A stretch of DNA of 64,000 nt from Deltaproteobacteria bacterium (GCA_016183235.1 JACPFA010000015.1:20805-84804); one strand, 5' to 3'. Counted from the first letter of the stretch, positions 17,601 through 25,980 are shown. Made by a program: numbers and translations. The notes: generated by a model not told the origin, from the letters alone.

Positions 17601-19753
17601 GTGAGCGAGAGGATGTGATTAGTATCCCCGCTATTATAGGGGGAGACAGGGTTAGCGGTCCCCCCGATGTTGGCCGCTTGGTTTCTCGCAACCCTTCTAA
17701 TCCACGAGAAATTATAGGTGTAGCCCCCAACTCAACTTATGAAATGGCTAGAAAGGCGGTGCAAATAGCCCATGCCGAGCTTTATCATCGCCCCGGAGGT
17801 TTAAGCAAGGGCTGGGCCGAAATTACTATTGAAGAACGAGCCGCGAAACTGTTGCGCGTGGCTTATTTCATGCGCCACGATCGAGTTGCTTTAAGAGATC
17901 TTATCATCCGCGAGGCTGGCAAAACCGCCGATGAGGCCGACAAAGATATTGCCGAGGCCATCGACTTTCTCGAATTTTATGCCCGTGATGCCGTAGCCAA
18001 AGCAAAGGCCGATCCCTCTCTTGCCATGAAGCCCAAAGGGGTGGCAGCGATCATTGCCCCCTGGAATTTTCCTTTAGCCATTTTAACCGGCATGTCTTCG
18101 GCTGCCTTGGTCACGGGAAATACTGTGATTTTAAAACCCGCTCCTCAAACTCCTAAAATTGCATTTCGACTCACCGAGCTTTATCATGCAGCAGGGATCC
18201 CAGTTGAAGCGGTTCATTTTTTACCGGGTGGTCGTGAAACGGGCGAATATTTGCGTTCTTTTGCTGAAGTGCAGATTGTTGCCTTTACCGGTTCGATGGC
18301 AGCCGGTGTCAAAATTTATCAAGCAGACACACCCCGTGGTAAAACCGTCTTAGCTGAAATGGGAGGAAAGAATTTTCTGGTGGTGGCCTCTGATGCCCAT
18401 TCTGACGATATTGTGCGGTATGTGAAACAATCAAAATTATTATTTTCTGGCCAAAAATGTTCGGCCCTCGATAATTTAATTGTTTTAGCACCCGTTGGAA
18501 AAGCCGGCGATGACTATTTTGAAACGTTGGTAGCGCGTATCAAAGAATCGTTTGAGGCAGTGCAAGTGGGTGATGCCGGAAATTTTGCCAACTACACTGG
18601 GGCCGTGACCGATCACGATGCCTTGCTAAGGCTCCATGGGCGCATTCAAGCGGGTGTTGACAACGGATGGGGTGAGTTAATTTTAGACGGGCGTATGCGC
18701 CAAACTCCACCAGAATTGGCCGATACTAATACCCCTTATTTTCTTAGACCCACGATCTTTAAAAACGTCAAAGTCGATTCTCCCTTGTTCCAAGAAGAAT
18801 ATTTTGGTCCGGTTTTAAATATTGTGAGAGTTAAAACCCGAGAAGAAGCCGTTCGTGTGGCTAATGCTACCCGTTTTGCCCTGACCGGTGGCGTTGTCAC
18901 TCGGTCACCGGATTTGCGCCGCTATTTTGCTAAAACCCTAAAGGCAGGGAATTTGTATTTTGATCGAGCCATCACCGGGTCGATTGTGGGCCGCCAACCC
19001 TTTGGTGGCTTTTATTTGTCGGGAGTGGGTGCTAAAGCGGGCGGGCATGATTATCTTTGGCAGTTTGTAAAATTTGTTCCAAAAAAACCCAAAGAAGAGC
19101 CTGAAGCTTTTGAGGGGCTTGAGAAAATGGCTTATCGGGTTCAAGCCAGAGTTGAAAAACCTTTCTATTATCAGCCGGGGCTTCCTGGAGAAGTTAACAA
19201 AGTTAGCTTTTTACCTCGCACCGAAAAAATAGCAGATCGTGGTTTGGTGGTGGTGAGTCCTGAAATGTCGGTGGCCGAGGCCGTGGCGCTTATGGGTGCG
19301 GCTTTGTTGACGGGCAATAACGTTGCGGTTGCTATTGCCGGCCCTGCGATGATGGAGACGGGAATCCCTATCGCACCCAAGAAAGGCTCTTCTGAGTATT
19401 CCAAGGGGAGTGCCATTTATGATGCACTTTACCGTAAATTTGGCCGAGATAATCTTAATTTTCGCGTTACGTGGGTGAATTTAAAACCTGAAGAAAAAAC
19501 CCTCGTTGATTGGGTTAGGAACCCTCATATTAGATGGCTAGCCTTAGGCTACAAAACCACGATGCAAGGCCATCCGCTGGTTGAGGCTGCTGTGCAAATG
19601 GATGAGGGGCAAAATTTCCTAAGGCCCGTTATCACCGAAGACCCCTGGCACGAATTGCCTGAGGTCATTAATAAAATGACCCGTCCTCAAACAATCACGC
19701 GTAATACCGCGCGCCACGGTTATTCAGACAAGTCGGATGAGAAGATGGAATGA
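14612..19753 (+). CDS. putA: Giant PutA-like bifunctional proline dehydrogenase / glutamate-semialdehyde dehydrogenase
   Basis: The 1713-aa protein oxidises proline to glutamate. Residues about 570-960 form the flavin-dependent proline dehydrogenase barrel (LVKGANLDVE, YGMADRYLHAM, RRMLENSS). Residues about 1020-1510 form the NAD-dependent P5C/aldehyde dehydrogenase: IAPWNFPLAI, FTGSMAAG, AEMGGKNF with the general-base glutamate, GQKCSALDN with the nucleophilic cysteine, and QEEYFGPVL. A C-terminal stretch (about 1550-1700) resembles the degenerate ALDH-like tail of long PutAs. The first about 560 residues match nothing I recognise: a helical section, then hydrophobic and glycine-rich segments (about 200-430). 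No DNA-binding ribbon-helix-helix is seen. The start is uncertain, because ATG 14612 lacks a ribosome-binding site and ATG 14762 is an alternative. Confidence 0.9.
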   Translation: MGGECQGRELASLCSIQGASFPVSSPHCEDSSGFTAHQQAEIVLQVLFAFMKQDEAMRESVSPLLFKIKKFVDQGASLLSAYQFLNPDEKIQFIASLEYPRYLAKLLAFSLPTDPEIFYDHVQALGYELKQMKDGEALAAHVFSVLVESQGHGLTPRGAKRLLAEAKRQRQIIMGQGPWLERAVYRGSKLADEVVDFKMLLPLYGSTHFFRFTYAGLLGRLIGRGAPTLLSVGKIPQVLAAAGATSLEVPFFVASNRWLSSSLGEPVRASWSDQLQSAAIFLPLFKIPGWLAGRTMGVVHGIKGLGGEATRFLPWVPVTKAGLPQLYLGGTMMANHYFIGRLGFEPPKNTSNLAVDAVADVVSLGVGLYNVRRVIGGPIEPLSAGWDYKARVFKRYADLQGKYFGLWAKLKGKGGSWWNGGGWAPANVGAGVRMPEIQRIDPVGNPVMMMQGVGLAGPAWRADMSPQDRRIALGVHLYQLSRDHQVPRVVRRQDQITNILAKPGNGDVLAKVMQFTDVLPDTLSDREVVEKFAEYFPFDFRFPREFIAGAVVARVIRHLPFLHGPFARAIRSNIETMGHRYIMAEKPSEVGPKVLEMMLRGQFVIVDILGENVVRVGEEQIYLSSYDQVLDSLQANASEIKVRAEANRVRIRSINAGRPLQIRLFKEQDLMDVQLSVKISSFYSQFNPFDPQGTVDYVVNRLIPLIDKIRRVERTTGLRIGITFDAEHYAVRDTTNAIFKTLFDRPEYRDMSRVGIVVQAYTKDSRKVLTDLEAYSEGRKVAGGAPSILIRLVKGANLDVERLTSAWFGFADPIFDGKWKSDVSYNEGVDYLLGTAKHLRAAFGSHNLQSLARALDLASTRNVPIEVQMLYGMADRYLHAMVQLGVPVAVYSPVGDMMRGMAYLARRMLENSSQDSFLRQTTGVLRLDDLKRLLQDPLAGHETEWQAEPKLVEELPPAKVTNLDHSFQNEPVVNFVFPHNREVVLRQLAASRLASAREREDVISIPAIIGGDRVSGPPDVGRLVSRNPSNPREIIGVAPNSTYEMARKAVQIAHAELYHRPGGLSKGWAEITIEERAAKLLRVAYFMRHDRVALRDLIIREAGKTADEADKDIAEAIDFLEFYARDAVAKAKADPSLAMKPKGVAAIIAPWNFPLAILTGMSSAALVTGNTVILKPAPQTPKIAFRLTELYHAAGIPVEAVHFLPGGRETGEYLRSFAEVQIVAFTGSMAAGVKIYQADTPRGKTVLAEMGGKNFLVVASDAHSDDIVRYVKQSKLLFSGQKCSALDNLIVLAPVGKAGDDYFETLVARIKESFEAVQVGDAGNFANYTGAVTDHDALLRLHGRIQAGVDNGWGELILDGRMRQTPPELADTNTPYFLRPTIFKNVKVDSPLFQEEYFGPVLNIVRVKTREEAVRVANATRFALTGGVVTRSPDLRRYFAKTLKAGNLYFDRAITGSIVGRQPFGGFYLSGVGAKAGGHDYLWQFVKFVPKKPKEEPEAFEGLEKMAYRVQARVEKPFYYQPGLPGEVNKVSFLPRTEKIADRGLVVVSPEMSVAEAVALMGAALLTGNNVAVAIAGPAMMETGIPIAPKKGSSEYSKGSAIYDALYRKFGRDNLNFRVTWVNLKPEEKTLVDWVRNPHIRWLALGYKTTMQGHPLVEAAVQMDEGQNFLRPVITEDPWHELPEVINKMTRPQTITRNTARHGYSDKSDEKME

Positions 19754-19777
19754 GTTGGCTAGACCAAAGCCATTCGT

Positions 19778-19807
19778 GTCATCTTCCGGCTTGACCGGAA
19801 GATCCAT
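19778..19807. repeat. Short GTCATC...GATCCAT hairpin repeat
   Basis: GTCATCTTCCGGC and GACCGGAAGATCC form a small hairpin just ahead of asd. The same GTCATCCCGG...GGGATCCAT style occurs near 23511 and 56804. Confidence 0.6.
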
Positions 19808-19829
19808 TCATAATAATTGATGGATTCCT

Positions 19830-20852
19830 ATGAAAAAAAATACTTACAACATAGCGGTCGTGGGTGCCACCGGCGCAGTGGGTAATGAGATGATCAAAGT
19901 GCTAGAAGAACACCAATTTCCTGTTGGAAACTTGCGTCTGTTGGCCAGTCAAAAAAGTGCAGGCAAAACGTTAACTTTCAAAGGTGAACCCATTGTAGTT
20001 CAAGAATTAAAAGAAGATTCTTTTAAAGGAATCGACATTGCCCTGTTTTCAGCCGGTGCCTCTATTAGCCAAAAGTTTGCCCCGCTTGCTGCCAAAGCCG
20101 GTGCCGTGGTGGTTGATAACACCAGTTTTTTTCGCATGGATCCCGACGTGCCTTTGGTAGTGCCCGAAGTTAACCCCGGTGACATTGCCAAATATAAACA
20201 AAAGGGGATCATTGCGAATCCCAATTGTTCGACCATTCAAATGGTGGTGGCTTTAAAACCCATTCATGATCAAGCCAAGATTAAACGCGTGGTGGTTTCT
20301 ACTTATCAGTCCACAAGTGGCGCAGGCGCGCAGGCCATGGAAGAATTGCGTCAGCAAACCAAGGCCTACTTATCGGGTGAGCCACTCGTAAAGAAAAAAT
20401 TTCCCCATCCTATTGCCTTCAATTGTTTGCCCCACATCGATGTCTTTTTAGAAAGTGGTTACACCAAAGAAGAAATTAAAATGGTGAACGAAACCCAAAA
20501 AATTTTTGGGGATCCTTCCATTCAAGTGAGCCCCACCTGCGTGCGAGTTCCCGTGTTCAAAGGCCATTCGGAGTCGGTGAATATTGAAACCGAAAAAGAA
20601 ATTTCGGTGGTACAGGCCAAAGAATTGTTGAAAAAAGCCCCTGGGGTTACCTTGGTGGATGACCCTAGCCAAGCAAAATATCCTTTAAATATCGAATGCC
20701 AAGAGAAAGACGATGTCTTTGTGGGTCGCATTCGCAAAGATGCCACCGTGCCCCATGGCTTAAATATGTGGGTGGTATCCGACAATATCCGCAAAGGTGC
20801 AGCCACCAATGCCGTGCAGATTGCCAAGATTTTGATTGAAAAATATATCTAA
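19830..20852 (+). CDS. asd: Aspartate-semialdehyde dehydrogenase
   Basis: The 340-aa enzyme reduces aspartyl-4-phosphate to aspartate semialdehyde for lysine/diaminopimelate, threonine and methionine synthesis. The N-terminal VVGATGAVGNEMIKVLEE is the NADP-binding glycine motif. The nucleophilic cysteine lies in NPNCSTIQMV (about residue 132) and the catalytic histidine in VPVFKGHSES (about 245). STYQSTSGAGAQAMEEL matches the family helix. Length is normal. The gene appears monocistronic between repeat-bearing spacers. Confidence 0.96.
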   Translation: MKKNTYNIAVVGATGAVGNEMIKVLEEHQFPVGNLRLLASQKSAGKTLTFKGEPIVVQELKEDSFKGIDIALFSAGASISQKFAPLAAKAGAVVVDNTSFFRMDPDVPLVVPEVNPGDIAKYKQKGIIANPNCSTIQMVVALKPIHDQAKIKRVVVSTYQSTSGAGAQAMEELRQQTKAYLSGEPLVKKKFPHPIAFNCLPHIDVFLESGYTKEEIKMVNETQKIFGDPSIQVSPTCVRVPVFKGHSESVNIETEKEISVVQAKELLKKAPGVTLVDDPSQAKYPLNIECQEKDDVFVGRIRKDATVPHGLNMWVVSDNIRKGAATNAVQIAKILIEKYI

Positions 20853-20869
20853 TTGTCATTTCACTAGAT

Positions 20870-23476
20870 ATGCAAAAAAATCTTAAACCCATGTCATTGC
20901 GAGCGCAAGCGAAGCAATCTTCATTATTTCTTCTTCTCTTTTTTCTTTTCTTTCCCATCACCCAAATTCAAGCCTTCCCCAACCTCGAGCGCCCCGATGG
21001 TGGCACCAAACCCATTACCGATGTCGATCGCTCTTCTGAATCCACCGGTATTGCTGTGTCTCCCGACGACCGCTATATCATTGTGGCAGATAGTGATGAT
21101 TTGGTCATCATCGATACGGCAACCTGGGATGAAACCGGCAGTCAGCCCGCCACCTTTGATTCGGCCATAGAGGGCTTTGCCTTTTCAAACGATAGCACTC
21201 TTTATGCAGCCTTGAGCGATGGCAGCCTCAAACGCGTGAGTGTCACCAATCCTTCTGATGTTGCCACTTATTTAACGACAGATAGCACCAACAATTTTGA
21301 TGGCATTGCCATGGTGCGTTCGACGACGAACAATCTTATTTATCTTTTCGATGAATCGAATGATGTGGTGTATCAATTTAATATCAGTAATCAAACCATC
21401 GATGATTCTTTTGAAACCCCTAACAACGAAGATATCCTTGCTATAGCGGCCATTGATTTTCCCGCCAATGTTTCTTCGGGTAGTGATGGTGGCAGCACCG
21501 ATGTGTTGCTGATTACCACCGCCCAATCCAAAGTTTTTTTTGTTAATGGCAGCACCTTTGATCTTATCACCACCACTTCCTTAAACGGCACCAATTCAAG
21601 TTGCACGCATGCCAGTGGAGATCGCCGCTTCACCAGTGTGGCCATCGGGCCCAATCGCGATATTGCTTTTGTGATTGATAATACCGACAACACCATTCAT
21701 GTAGTTGACACAATTAATCATACCGAGCTTGATGCCGTAAGCGATCAAAGCGGTACGAACCCCCTATGTATCGAAACAACGCGCAATGATGATATTACCA
21801 ATATTACTATCACCAAGGTGACAGAGCCCAGCAATGCCATCCGTGGTTTCATCACGGGTTCCAGTGGCCTTTCGGTAATCAATGGCGATCGCAGCAATTT
21901 AGAAGTGCTCGATATGGACACCGCAACCAGTGGCACGCAACCGCTCTCGCTTTCTCGCAGTGCAAGTCACGTGGCCAGCAGTTCCCAAGAAGATGGTTAT
22001 GTTTATGTGGCCAATTCCGATGGTACCATCTCGGTAATTTCAGATAACCCCTTTGTCACTATGTCGGCAGTGACCCCCAGTTCAGTAACTCAAGCTGCAC
22101 CTACTTTTACACTTACCTTCCAAGCCGATGAAGTTTGTGCCACCTGTAATTATCGCGTGCGGGTGAATGGCGATGTCAAAGAGTCGGGCACATTAATATT
22201 AGATAACACGAGTTTATCGGGCGCGACGGTCAACACCGATATCACGACGGCCGCCATTGACATCACAAGTTTTGCTTCAGGCACTTTTACGGAAGGTAGC
22301 AATCGAGTGTATGTATTTGTGGATGATGCGGCGGGTAACACCGGTCGTGACTCTTTAACGTTAACCGTCGATCTACCACCTCCCAACGTCACGATTCACA
22401 GTACCAACTTTGGAAATAGCAAAGGTTTCATCACCATCACTCGCCTTACCGAGGCGGATATCAAACAATATAATATTTATGCCCAACTAGCCTCTGACCA
22501 AGCCAGCCCCACTTGCCCAGGGGCAATTGATTTTACAGCAGCCCCCATCAATAACTCCGTTGCCCAAGAAAGCTCAGGCGACCAAATCACCATTATTGCA
22601 ACCAATCTGGTAAACGGGTTTTATTATTGTGTAGCGGTTGAGGCCCAAGACAATACCGGCAATGTGAGCGCCAGCCGCGTCGTCGCTAGTTCGCCCATTT
22701 TCCCCGAGCCAGTTTTTGGCGTAATCGGCGGGGCAGGTGAGGTGGGTGGGTGCTCGCTTAATCATCATGCCAACGGTCAATATAGTTTTGTATTATTGCT
22801 AGCTTTACTAATGACTCTCTTGTTGTCATTGCGAGGCAAAGCCGAAGCAATCTTCCTTTTTACTTCTGCCTTCTTTCTTCTCCTCCCCCTCCCCACTCAA
22901 GCCGTCGAACTCACCGAAGAACATTGGGCAGGCGAAGTGAAGGGTGGTTTTTATTTTCCCACCAACGACAACATCGATCGTTTTTTCGGTGGTTGTTGCA
23001 ACGGGTTTTACGAATTACGTTTTGGTCGCCTCATCAAATCCCAACTTCAAATTGATGTTGGTTTAGGCTTTATGTTAGAAAAGGCATCAGCCCTAGGTTC
23101 TATTACAGGCCGGCCGTCGGGCGAGAGGTTCACCTTCATGATTCTACCGATTTCTAATTCGGTAACCTATCGTTTTGATAGGTTAGAAAACCAGGTGTTG
23201 GTTCCCTTTGTAGGTGCTGGGGTTGACTATATGTGGTACCGCGAAAGTCTTTCCGGTAGTTCTACATCGGGTTGGAAATTTGGCTATCACGCCTTTGGCG
23301 GCTTGCAAATTTTACTCGAATGGTTTGATCGTGTGACTGATTTTATGGAAGGGGAGGGGGTCAACGATGTCTACCTAACCTTAGAGGGCCGTTGGACTCA
23401 AATCGACAATTTCGGTGGCAATGGGTTAAATGTGTCGGGCTTTTCAACCATGATGGGGTTGTATTTTTCTTTTTGA
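20870..23476 (+). CDS. Secreted beta-propeller/Ig-like protein apparently fused to an outer-membrane beta-barrel protein
   Basis: The 868-aa frame reads as two proteins. Residues 1-36 form a signal peptide, then YVTN-like beta-propeller repeats (about 60-395), an Ig-like domain (about 400-500) and an FN3-like domain (about 503-610). These end in a cysteine-containing sorting-type tail: GGCSLNHH, then a hydrophobic run and basic residues (about 626-657). Next, without a stop, comes a second signal-peptide-like segment (about 660-682) and a roughly 190-aa barrel-like domain ending in F (GLYFSF). A GTCATTGCGAG-class repeat is translated at both joints: SLRAQAKQSS near the N-terminus and SLRGKAEAI at about 652-660. 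An internal ATG at 22811 could start the barrel protein separately. The exact function is unknown. Confidence 0.75.
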   Translation: MQKNLKPMSLRAQAKQSSLFLLLFFLFFPITQIQAFPNLERPDGGTKPITDVDRSSESTGIAVSPDDRYIIVADSDDLVIIDTATWDETGSQPATFDSAIEGFAFSNDSTLYAALSDGSLKRVSVTNPSDVATYLTTDSTNNFDGIAMVRSTTNNLIYLFDESNDVVYQFNISNQTIDDSFETPNNEDILAIAAIDFPANVSSGSDGGSTDVLLITTAQSKVFFVNGSTFDLITTTSLNGTNSSCTHASGDRRFTSVAIGPNRDIAFVIDNTDNTIHVVDTINHTELDAVSDQSGTNPLCIETTRNDDITNITITKVTEPSNAIRGFITGSSGLSVINGDRSNLEVLDMDTATSGTQPLSLSRSASHVASSSQEDGYVYVANSDGTISVISDNPFVTMSAVTPSSVTQAAPTFTLTFQADEVCATCNYRVRVNGDVKESGTLILDNTSLSGATVNTDITTAAIDITSFASGTFTEGSNRVYVFVDDAAGNTGRDSLTLTVDLPPPNVTIHSTNFGNSKGFITITRLTEADIKQYNIYAQLASDQASPTCPGAIDFTAAPINNSVAQESSGDQITIIATNLVNGFYYCVAVEAQDNTGNVSASRVVASSPIFPEPVFGVIGGAGEVGGCSLNHHANGQYSFVLLLALLMTLLLSLRGKAEAIFLFTSAFFLLLPLPTQAVELTEEHWAGEVKGGFYFPTNDNIDRFFGGCCNGFYELRFGRLIKSQLQIDVGLGFMLEKASALGSITGRPSGERFTFMILPISNSVTYRFDRLENQVLVPFVGAGVDYMWYRESLSGSSTSGWKFGYHAFGGLQILLEWFDRVTDFMEGEGVNDVYLTLEGRWTQIDNFGGNGLNVSGFSTMMGLYFSF
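20893..20920 (+). repeat. GTCATTGCGAG repeat unit inside signal-peptide coding region
   Basis: The unit GTCATTGCGAGCGCAAGC followed by GAAGCAATCT is read in frame as SLRAQAKQS and supplies the positively charged n-region of the signal peptide. Confidence 0.8.
22824..22855 (+). repeat. GTCATTGCGAG repeat unit at the junction of two protein halves
   Basis: GTCATTGCGAGGCAAAGCC followed by GAAGCAATCTTCC is read in frame as SLRGKAEAIF. It sits exactly where a C-terminal sorting-type tail meets a second signal-peptide-like hydrophobic run. Confidence 0.8.
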
Positions 23477-23510
23477 TGTCGTTGCGGTTCGCCTTTGGCG
23501 GAAGCCCCAC

Positions 23511-23538
23511 GTCATCCCGGCCTTGAGCCGGGATCCAT
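23511..23538. repeat. GTCATCCCGG...GGGATCCAT hairpin repeat
   Basis: GTCATCCCGGCC and GCCGGGATCCAT pair around TTGA. It lies between the barrel-protein stop and truA. Confidence 0.6.
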
Positions 23539-23571
23539 AGATAGCCGAAGGATCTTCCTTTTTACTCTTTT

Positions 23572-24369
23572 ATGTCCAAATATAAATTAACTCTCAGTTA
23601 CAAAGGCACCCGCTATTGCGGTTGGCAAGTCCAACCTAACGGCATCTCGATCCAAGAAATTGTTCAAGGTCATTTAAGCCAAATCTTGCAAGAACCCATT
23701 GTAGTGAAGGCCTCCGGTCGCACCGACGCAGGTGTTCACGCCTTTGCCCAGGTGGCCCATTTCAGTACCCAAAACCCCATGTCAGTTTCAAAGATCCTCC
23801 AGGGTTTACGCTCCATGTTGCCCGATGATATTTCAATTCAATCAATCGAAGAAGTCCCAGATTCCTTCGATGCGCAAATGTCAGCCAAGAAAAAAACCTA
23901 TGTGTATCTCGTTAACAATTCACCCGTACCCAATCCTTTCTTAATGGACTATTGTTGGCATGTCTACCCACCCTTAAATTTACCCGCCATGGAATCATGT
24001 TTGAAATTGATTGTCGGTGAACACGACTTCACCAGCTTCACCGCCAGCGATGCCGTAACCAAAACTTTTGTGAGAACTATTTACGAAGCTTCCTGTAACC
24101 CGCTGTTATTGCGAGGCCCCAAAGGGGCCGTGGCAATCTCTCCGTGCGAGATTGCGGGGCTTGACCCGGGATCCATCTTAATCTTCTCCTTCACCGGTTC
24201 CGGTTTCCTAAAACACATGGTTCGCAACCTAGTCGGTACCATCGTCAACGTAGGCGAAGGCAAAATATCAACACAAAAATTTCAATCAATCCTAGCCTCA
24301 AAAGACCGCCGTAATGCCGGCATCAACGCCCCTCCGCAAGGTTTGTTTTTATTGGATGTTGAATATTAA
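23572..24369 (+). CDS. truA: tRNA pseudouridine synthase A, with repeat-derived insertion
   Basis: TruA converts uridines 38-40 of tRNA anticodon stems to pseudouridine. The catalytic aspartate is in ASGRTDAGVHAFAQVAHF (about 46-63). YKGTRYCGWQVQPNG and GSGFLKHMVRNLVGTIVNVG (about 211-230) are family blocks. Between the strand ending RTIYEASCNP and ILIFSFTGSGF there is a segment of about 25 residues (about 178-203). It is the translation of a dispersed palindrome (24105-24177) read in frame with no stop. The insertion lies in a loop before a core strand, so the enzyme may still fold. The total length of 265 aa is compatible with the family only because the insert is tolerated. Confidence 0.92.
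   Translation: MSKYKLTLSYKGTRYCGWQVQPNGISIQEIVQGHLSQILQEPIVVKASGRTDAGVHAFAQVAHFSTQNPMSVSKILQGLRSMLPDDISIQSIEEVPDSFDAQMSAKKKTYVYLVNNSPVPNPFLMDYCWHVYPPLNLPAMESCLKLIVGEHDFTSFTASDAVTKTFVRTIYEASCNPLLLRGPKGAVAISPCEIAGLDPGSILIFSFTGSGFLKHMVRNLVGTIVNVGEGKISTQKFQSILASKDRRNAGINAPPQGLFLLDVEY
24105..24177 (+). repeat. Dispersed palindromic repeat inserted in frame in truA
   Basis: TTATTGCGAGGCCCCAAAGG then GGCCGTGGCAATCTC, GAGATTGCGGGGCTTGACCC and GGGATCCAT: the same parts as the intergenic repeats at 529 and 51330. No stop codon occurs in the coding frame. Confidence 0.85.
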
Positions 24370-24398
24370 AGGACTCGGGTCATTCCTAGGTTCGATTT

Positions 24399-24725
24399 TC
24401 ACCACATCCGCTCAACCCAATATCGACCCCCCGTTCGACGACTAAACGTGGCTGAAATAGAAGCTGGATCGCTCTGGCCTACTATATATCTAAGAGCCAT
24501 ACTACGATGGACGGCCCCATCAACGGTTCTCCATTCTCCTGTGCTCCAAGAGCAGCACTCAAATACCCCATTGATTTGTAAAAACGCCTGTTGCACATAG
24601 TACGGCGTAAAAGCCTCCTTAGTTGCAACCTCCATATTAACATACCTCGATGTTTGAGCCTGCACCATTGAGGTAACCAACATGAAAGACGCAACACACA
24701 GCCCTATTTTTAACATTTTATAAAC
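24399..24725 (-). CDS. Small secreted protein, unrecognised
   Basis: About 108 aa from a start at MVYKML (an upstream in-frame ATG adds five residues). A typical Sec signal peptide (KIGLCVASFMLVTSMVQAQ) is followed by a mature domain of about 85 residues with two adjacent cysteines (FECCSW) and the motif GEWRTVDGAVHRSMALR. I do not recognise the family. The GEWRTVD string also occurs near the C-terminus of the family B protein at 42620-44011, with matching DNA over about 15 bases; this may be chance. It lies convergent to truA at the left edge of the accessory island. Confidence 0.6.
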   Translation of the reverse strand, partial: VYKMLKIGLCVASFMLVTSMVQAQTSRYVNMEVATKEAFTPYYVQQAFLQINGVFECCSWSTGEWRTVDGAVHRSMALRYIVGQSDPASISATFSRRTGGRYWVERMW

Positions 24726-24893
24726 CATAAAGCCCTCCACAAATTACAGCAAGACAAGAACGATAATAGATAAGACATGGTAACAGCGAGAAGGATGACT
24801 GTCAACAAGGTGCCATGTTTTGACCGTTCCACAGGCCCAAAATTTTTAGAATATAGCCTTTACATAGCCATAATACATAGCTACTATAAAGCC

Positions 24894-25202
24894 ATGATTC
24901 AAATCAATATCTCCACCTTGAAGAACCGATTAAGTGCCGTTTTAAAAAAAGTTAAAAAGGGCGAAGAGGTCTTAATTTTAGATCGGGAACACCCCATCGC
25001 CAAAATTACTGCTCTTTCTGCAAAAGAGGGCCCTATGTCCGAACAAAATTTTCTCGCAACCCTTGAGCAAAAGGGGATTATTCAGCCTAATAAAAAAAAA
25101 TTGCCTTCAGTGGAATGGCTAAAGGCAAACAGCCTTAAACTTAAGAAAAAGGTAAGTCTAGTTGATCAAGTTTTAAAAGAAAGGGAAGAGTCGAAGTGGT
25201 AG
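24894..25202 (+). CDS. Phd/YefM-type antitoxin of a PIN toxin pair
   Basis: The 102-aa protein starts MIQINISTLKNRLSAVLKKV and continues KKGEEVLILDREHPIAKI, the fold of Phd/YefM antitoxins: an N-terminal DNA-binding helix-strand unit followed by a flexible toxin-wrapping tail. The longer upstream reading frame is not needed. The start at 24894 matches family N-termini. The stop overlaps the GTG start of the toxin gene by 7 bp, as in coupled toxin-antitoxin operons. It should neutralise the PIN nuclease and repress the operon. Confidence 0.88.
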   Translation: MIQINISTLKNRLSAVLKKVKKGEEVLILDREHPIAKITALSAKEGPMSEQNFLATLEQKGIIQPNKKKLPSVEWLKANSLKLKKKVSLVDQVLKEREESKW

Positions 25203-25660
25203 CCTACTGGGATTCATCAGCATTGGTTGCCCTTTTGATTGAAGAGGAAAAATCGGTGCTAGCTCGCAAGCTGAAGGGGCAAACAAGTCAAATCCTAACC
25301 TGGGTGCTTACTCCCGTTGAAGTGTATTCTGCCCTTTGTCGTTTGGAAAAAGAGGGGGCTCTTAGTCTTAACGATTTTCAAAAATGTTATGAGGTTTGGC
25401 AAACGATCGAAAATGGCTTAATATTTGTTAAGGATATTGAAGCGGTCAAAAATATTTCTTATCGTTTGTTGCGTCTTCATTCCCTAAAAGCGGCTGACAG
25501 TTTTCAATTAGCGTCTGCTATCTTGTCTAAGCAAGCCAACGAGGGTTTTCCGTTCATTACTTTTGATCAAAGGCTCGAAGAAGCCGCATTAAAAGAGGGA
25601 TTTCAGATAAAAAACCTAAATATGGTCAAACCTTACTTCTCTGCTCGAGTATTGAAGTAA
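25196..25660 (+). CDS. vapC: PIN-domain ribonuclease toxin (VapC family)
   Basis: The 154-aa toxin starts at a GTG overlapping the antitoxin stop. The four acidic metal-binding positions are visible: D of YWDSSALVALL, E of TPVEVYSAL, D of KAADSFQLASA and D of ITFDQRLEEAA. VapC toxins cleave tRNA or rRNA. The C-terminal coding tail (EEAALKEGFQIKNLNMVKP) is duplicated as a relic at 26337-26394, after the retropepsin-like gene. Confidence 0.92.
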   Translation: MVAYWDSSALVALLIEEEKSVLARKLKGQTSQILTWVLTPVEVYSALCRLEKEGALSLNDFQKCYEVWQTIENGLIFVKDIEAVKNISYRLLRLHSLKAADSFQLASAILSKQANEGFPFITFDQRLEEAALKEGFQIKNLNMVKPYFSARVLK

Positions 25661-25725
25661 TAAGTAGAAGATTGATTTGGAATTGAAAGTGTGTTCTATT
25701 GTCACCCTCTCCAAAAGGATTTTTT

Positions 25726-25980
25726 ATGGGTCAAAAAATGAAATGGGAGGATATGGTTAAGAATTATCCTGCTGAATGGGTAGCTCTGATTGACTACGAG
25801 TCAAAAGATGCTCTCAACATTGAGGGTATTGTTGTTGCCCATGATCCTGATCGTAATATTTTTCATCATATTGTTGGTGACTTACTTCCTAAATACGGGG
25901 ACATGGCGATTCGTTATACAGGAGAGCTTGTCAAAAACGAAGAAATCCCTCTTTTATGGCAAATTTCCCATACCGATTAA
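25726..25980 (+). CDS. Small conserved-looking protein paired with retropepsin-like protein
   Basis: 84 aa from MGQKMKWEDM. This start has AAAGGA eight bases upstream and is preferred over an in-frame start nine codons earlier. The sequence (YPAEWVALIDYESKDALNIEGIVVAHDPD) resembles small proteins that accompany clan AA aspartic-protease-like genes in toxin-rich regions (inference from general pattern). It overlaps the following gene by 25 bp, so the two are probably co-translated. Molecular role unknown. Confidence 0.7.
   Translation: MGQKMKWEDMVKNYPAEWVALIDYESKDALNIEGIVVAHDPDRNIFHHIVGDLLPKYGDMAIRYTGELVKNEEIPLLWQISHTD

Noticed and set aside
24399..24725. The GEWRTVD string shared with family B protein B3 as proof of homology
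   Set aside because: The match covers only about seven residues and about 15 bases, with no similarity around it; it may be chance.
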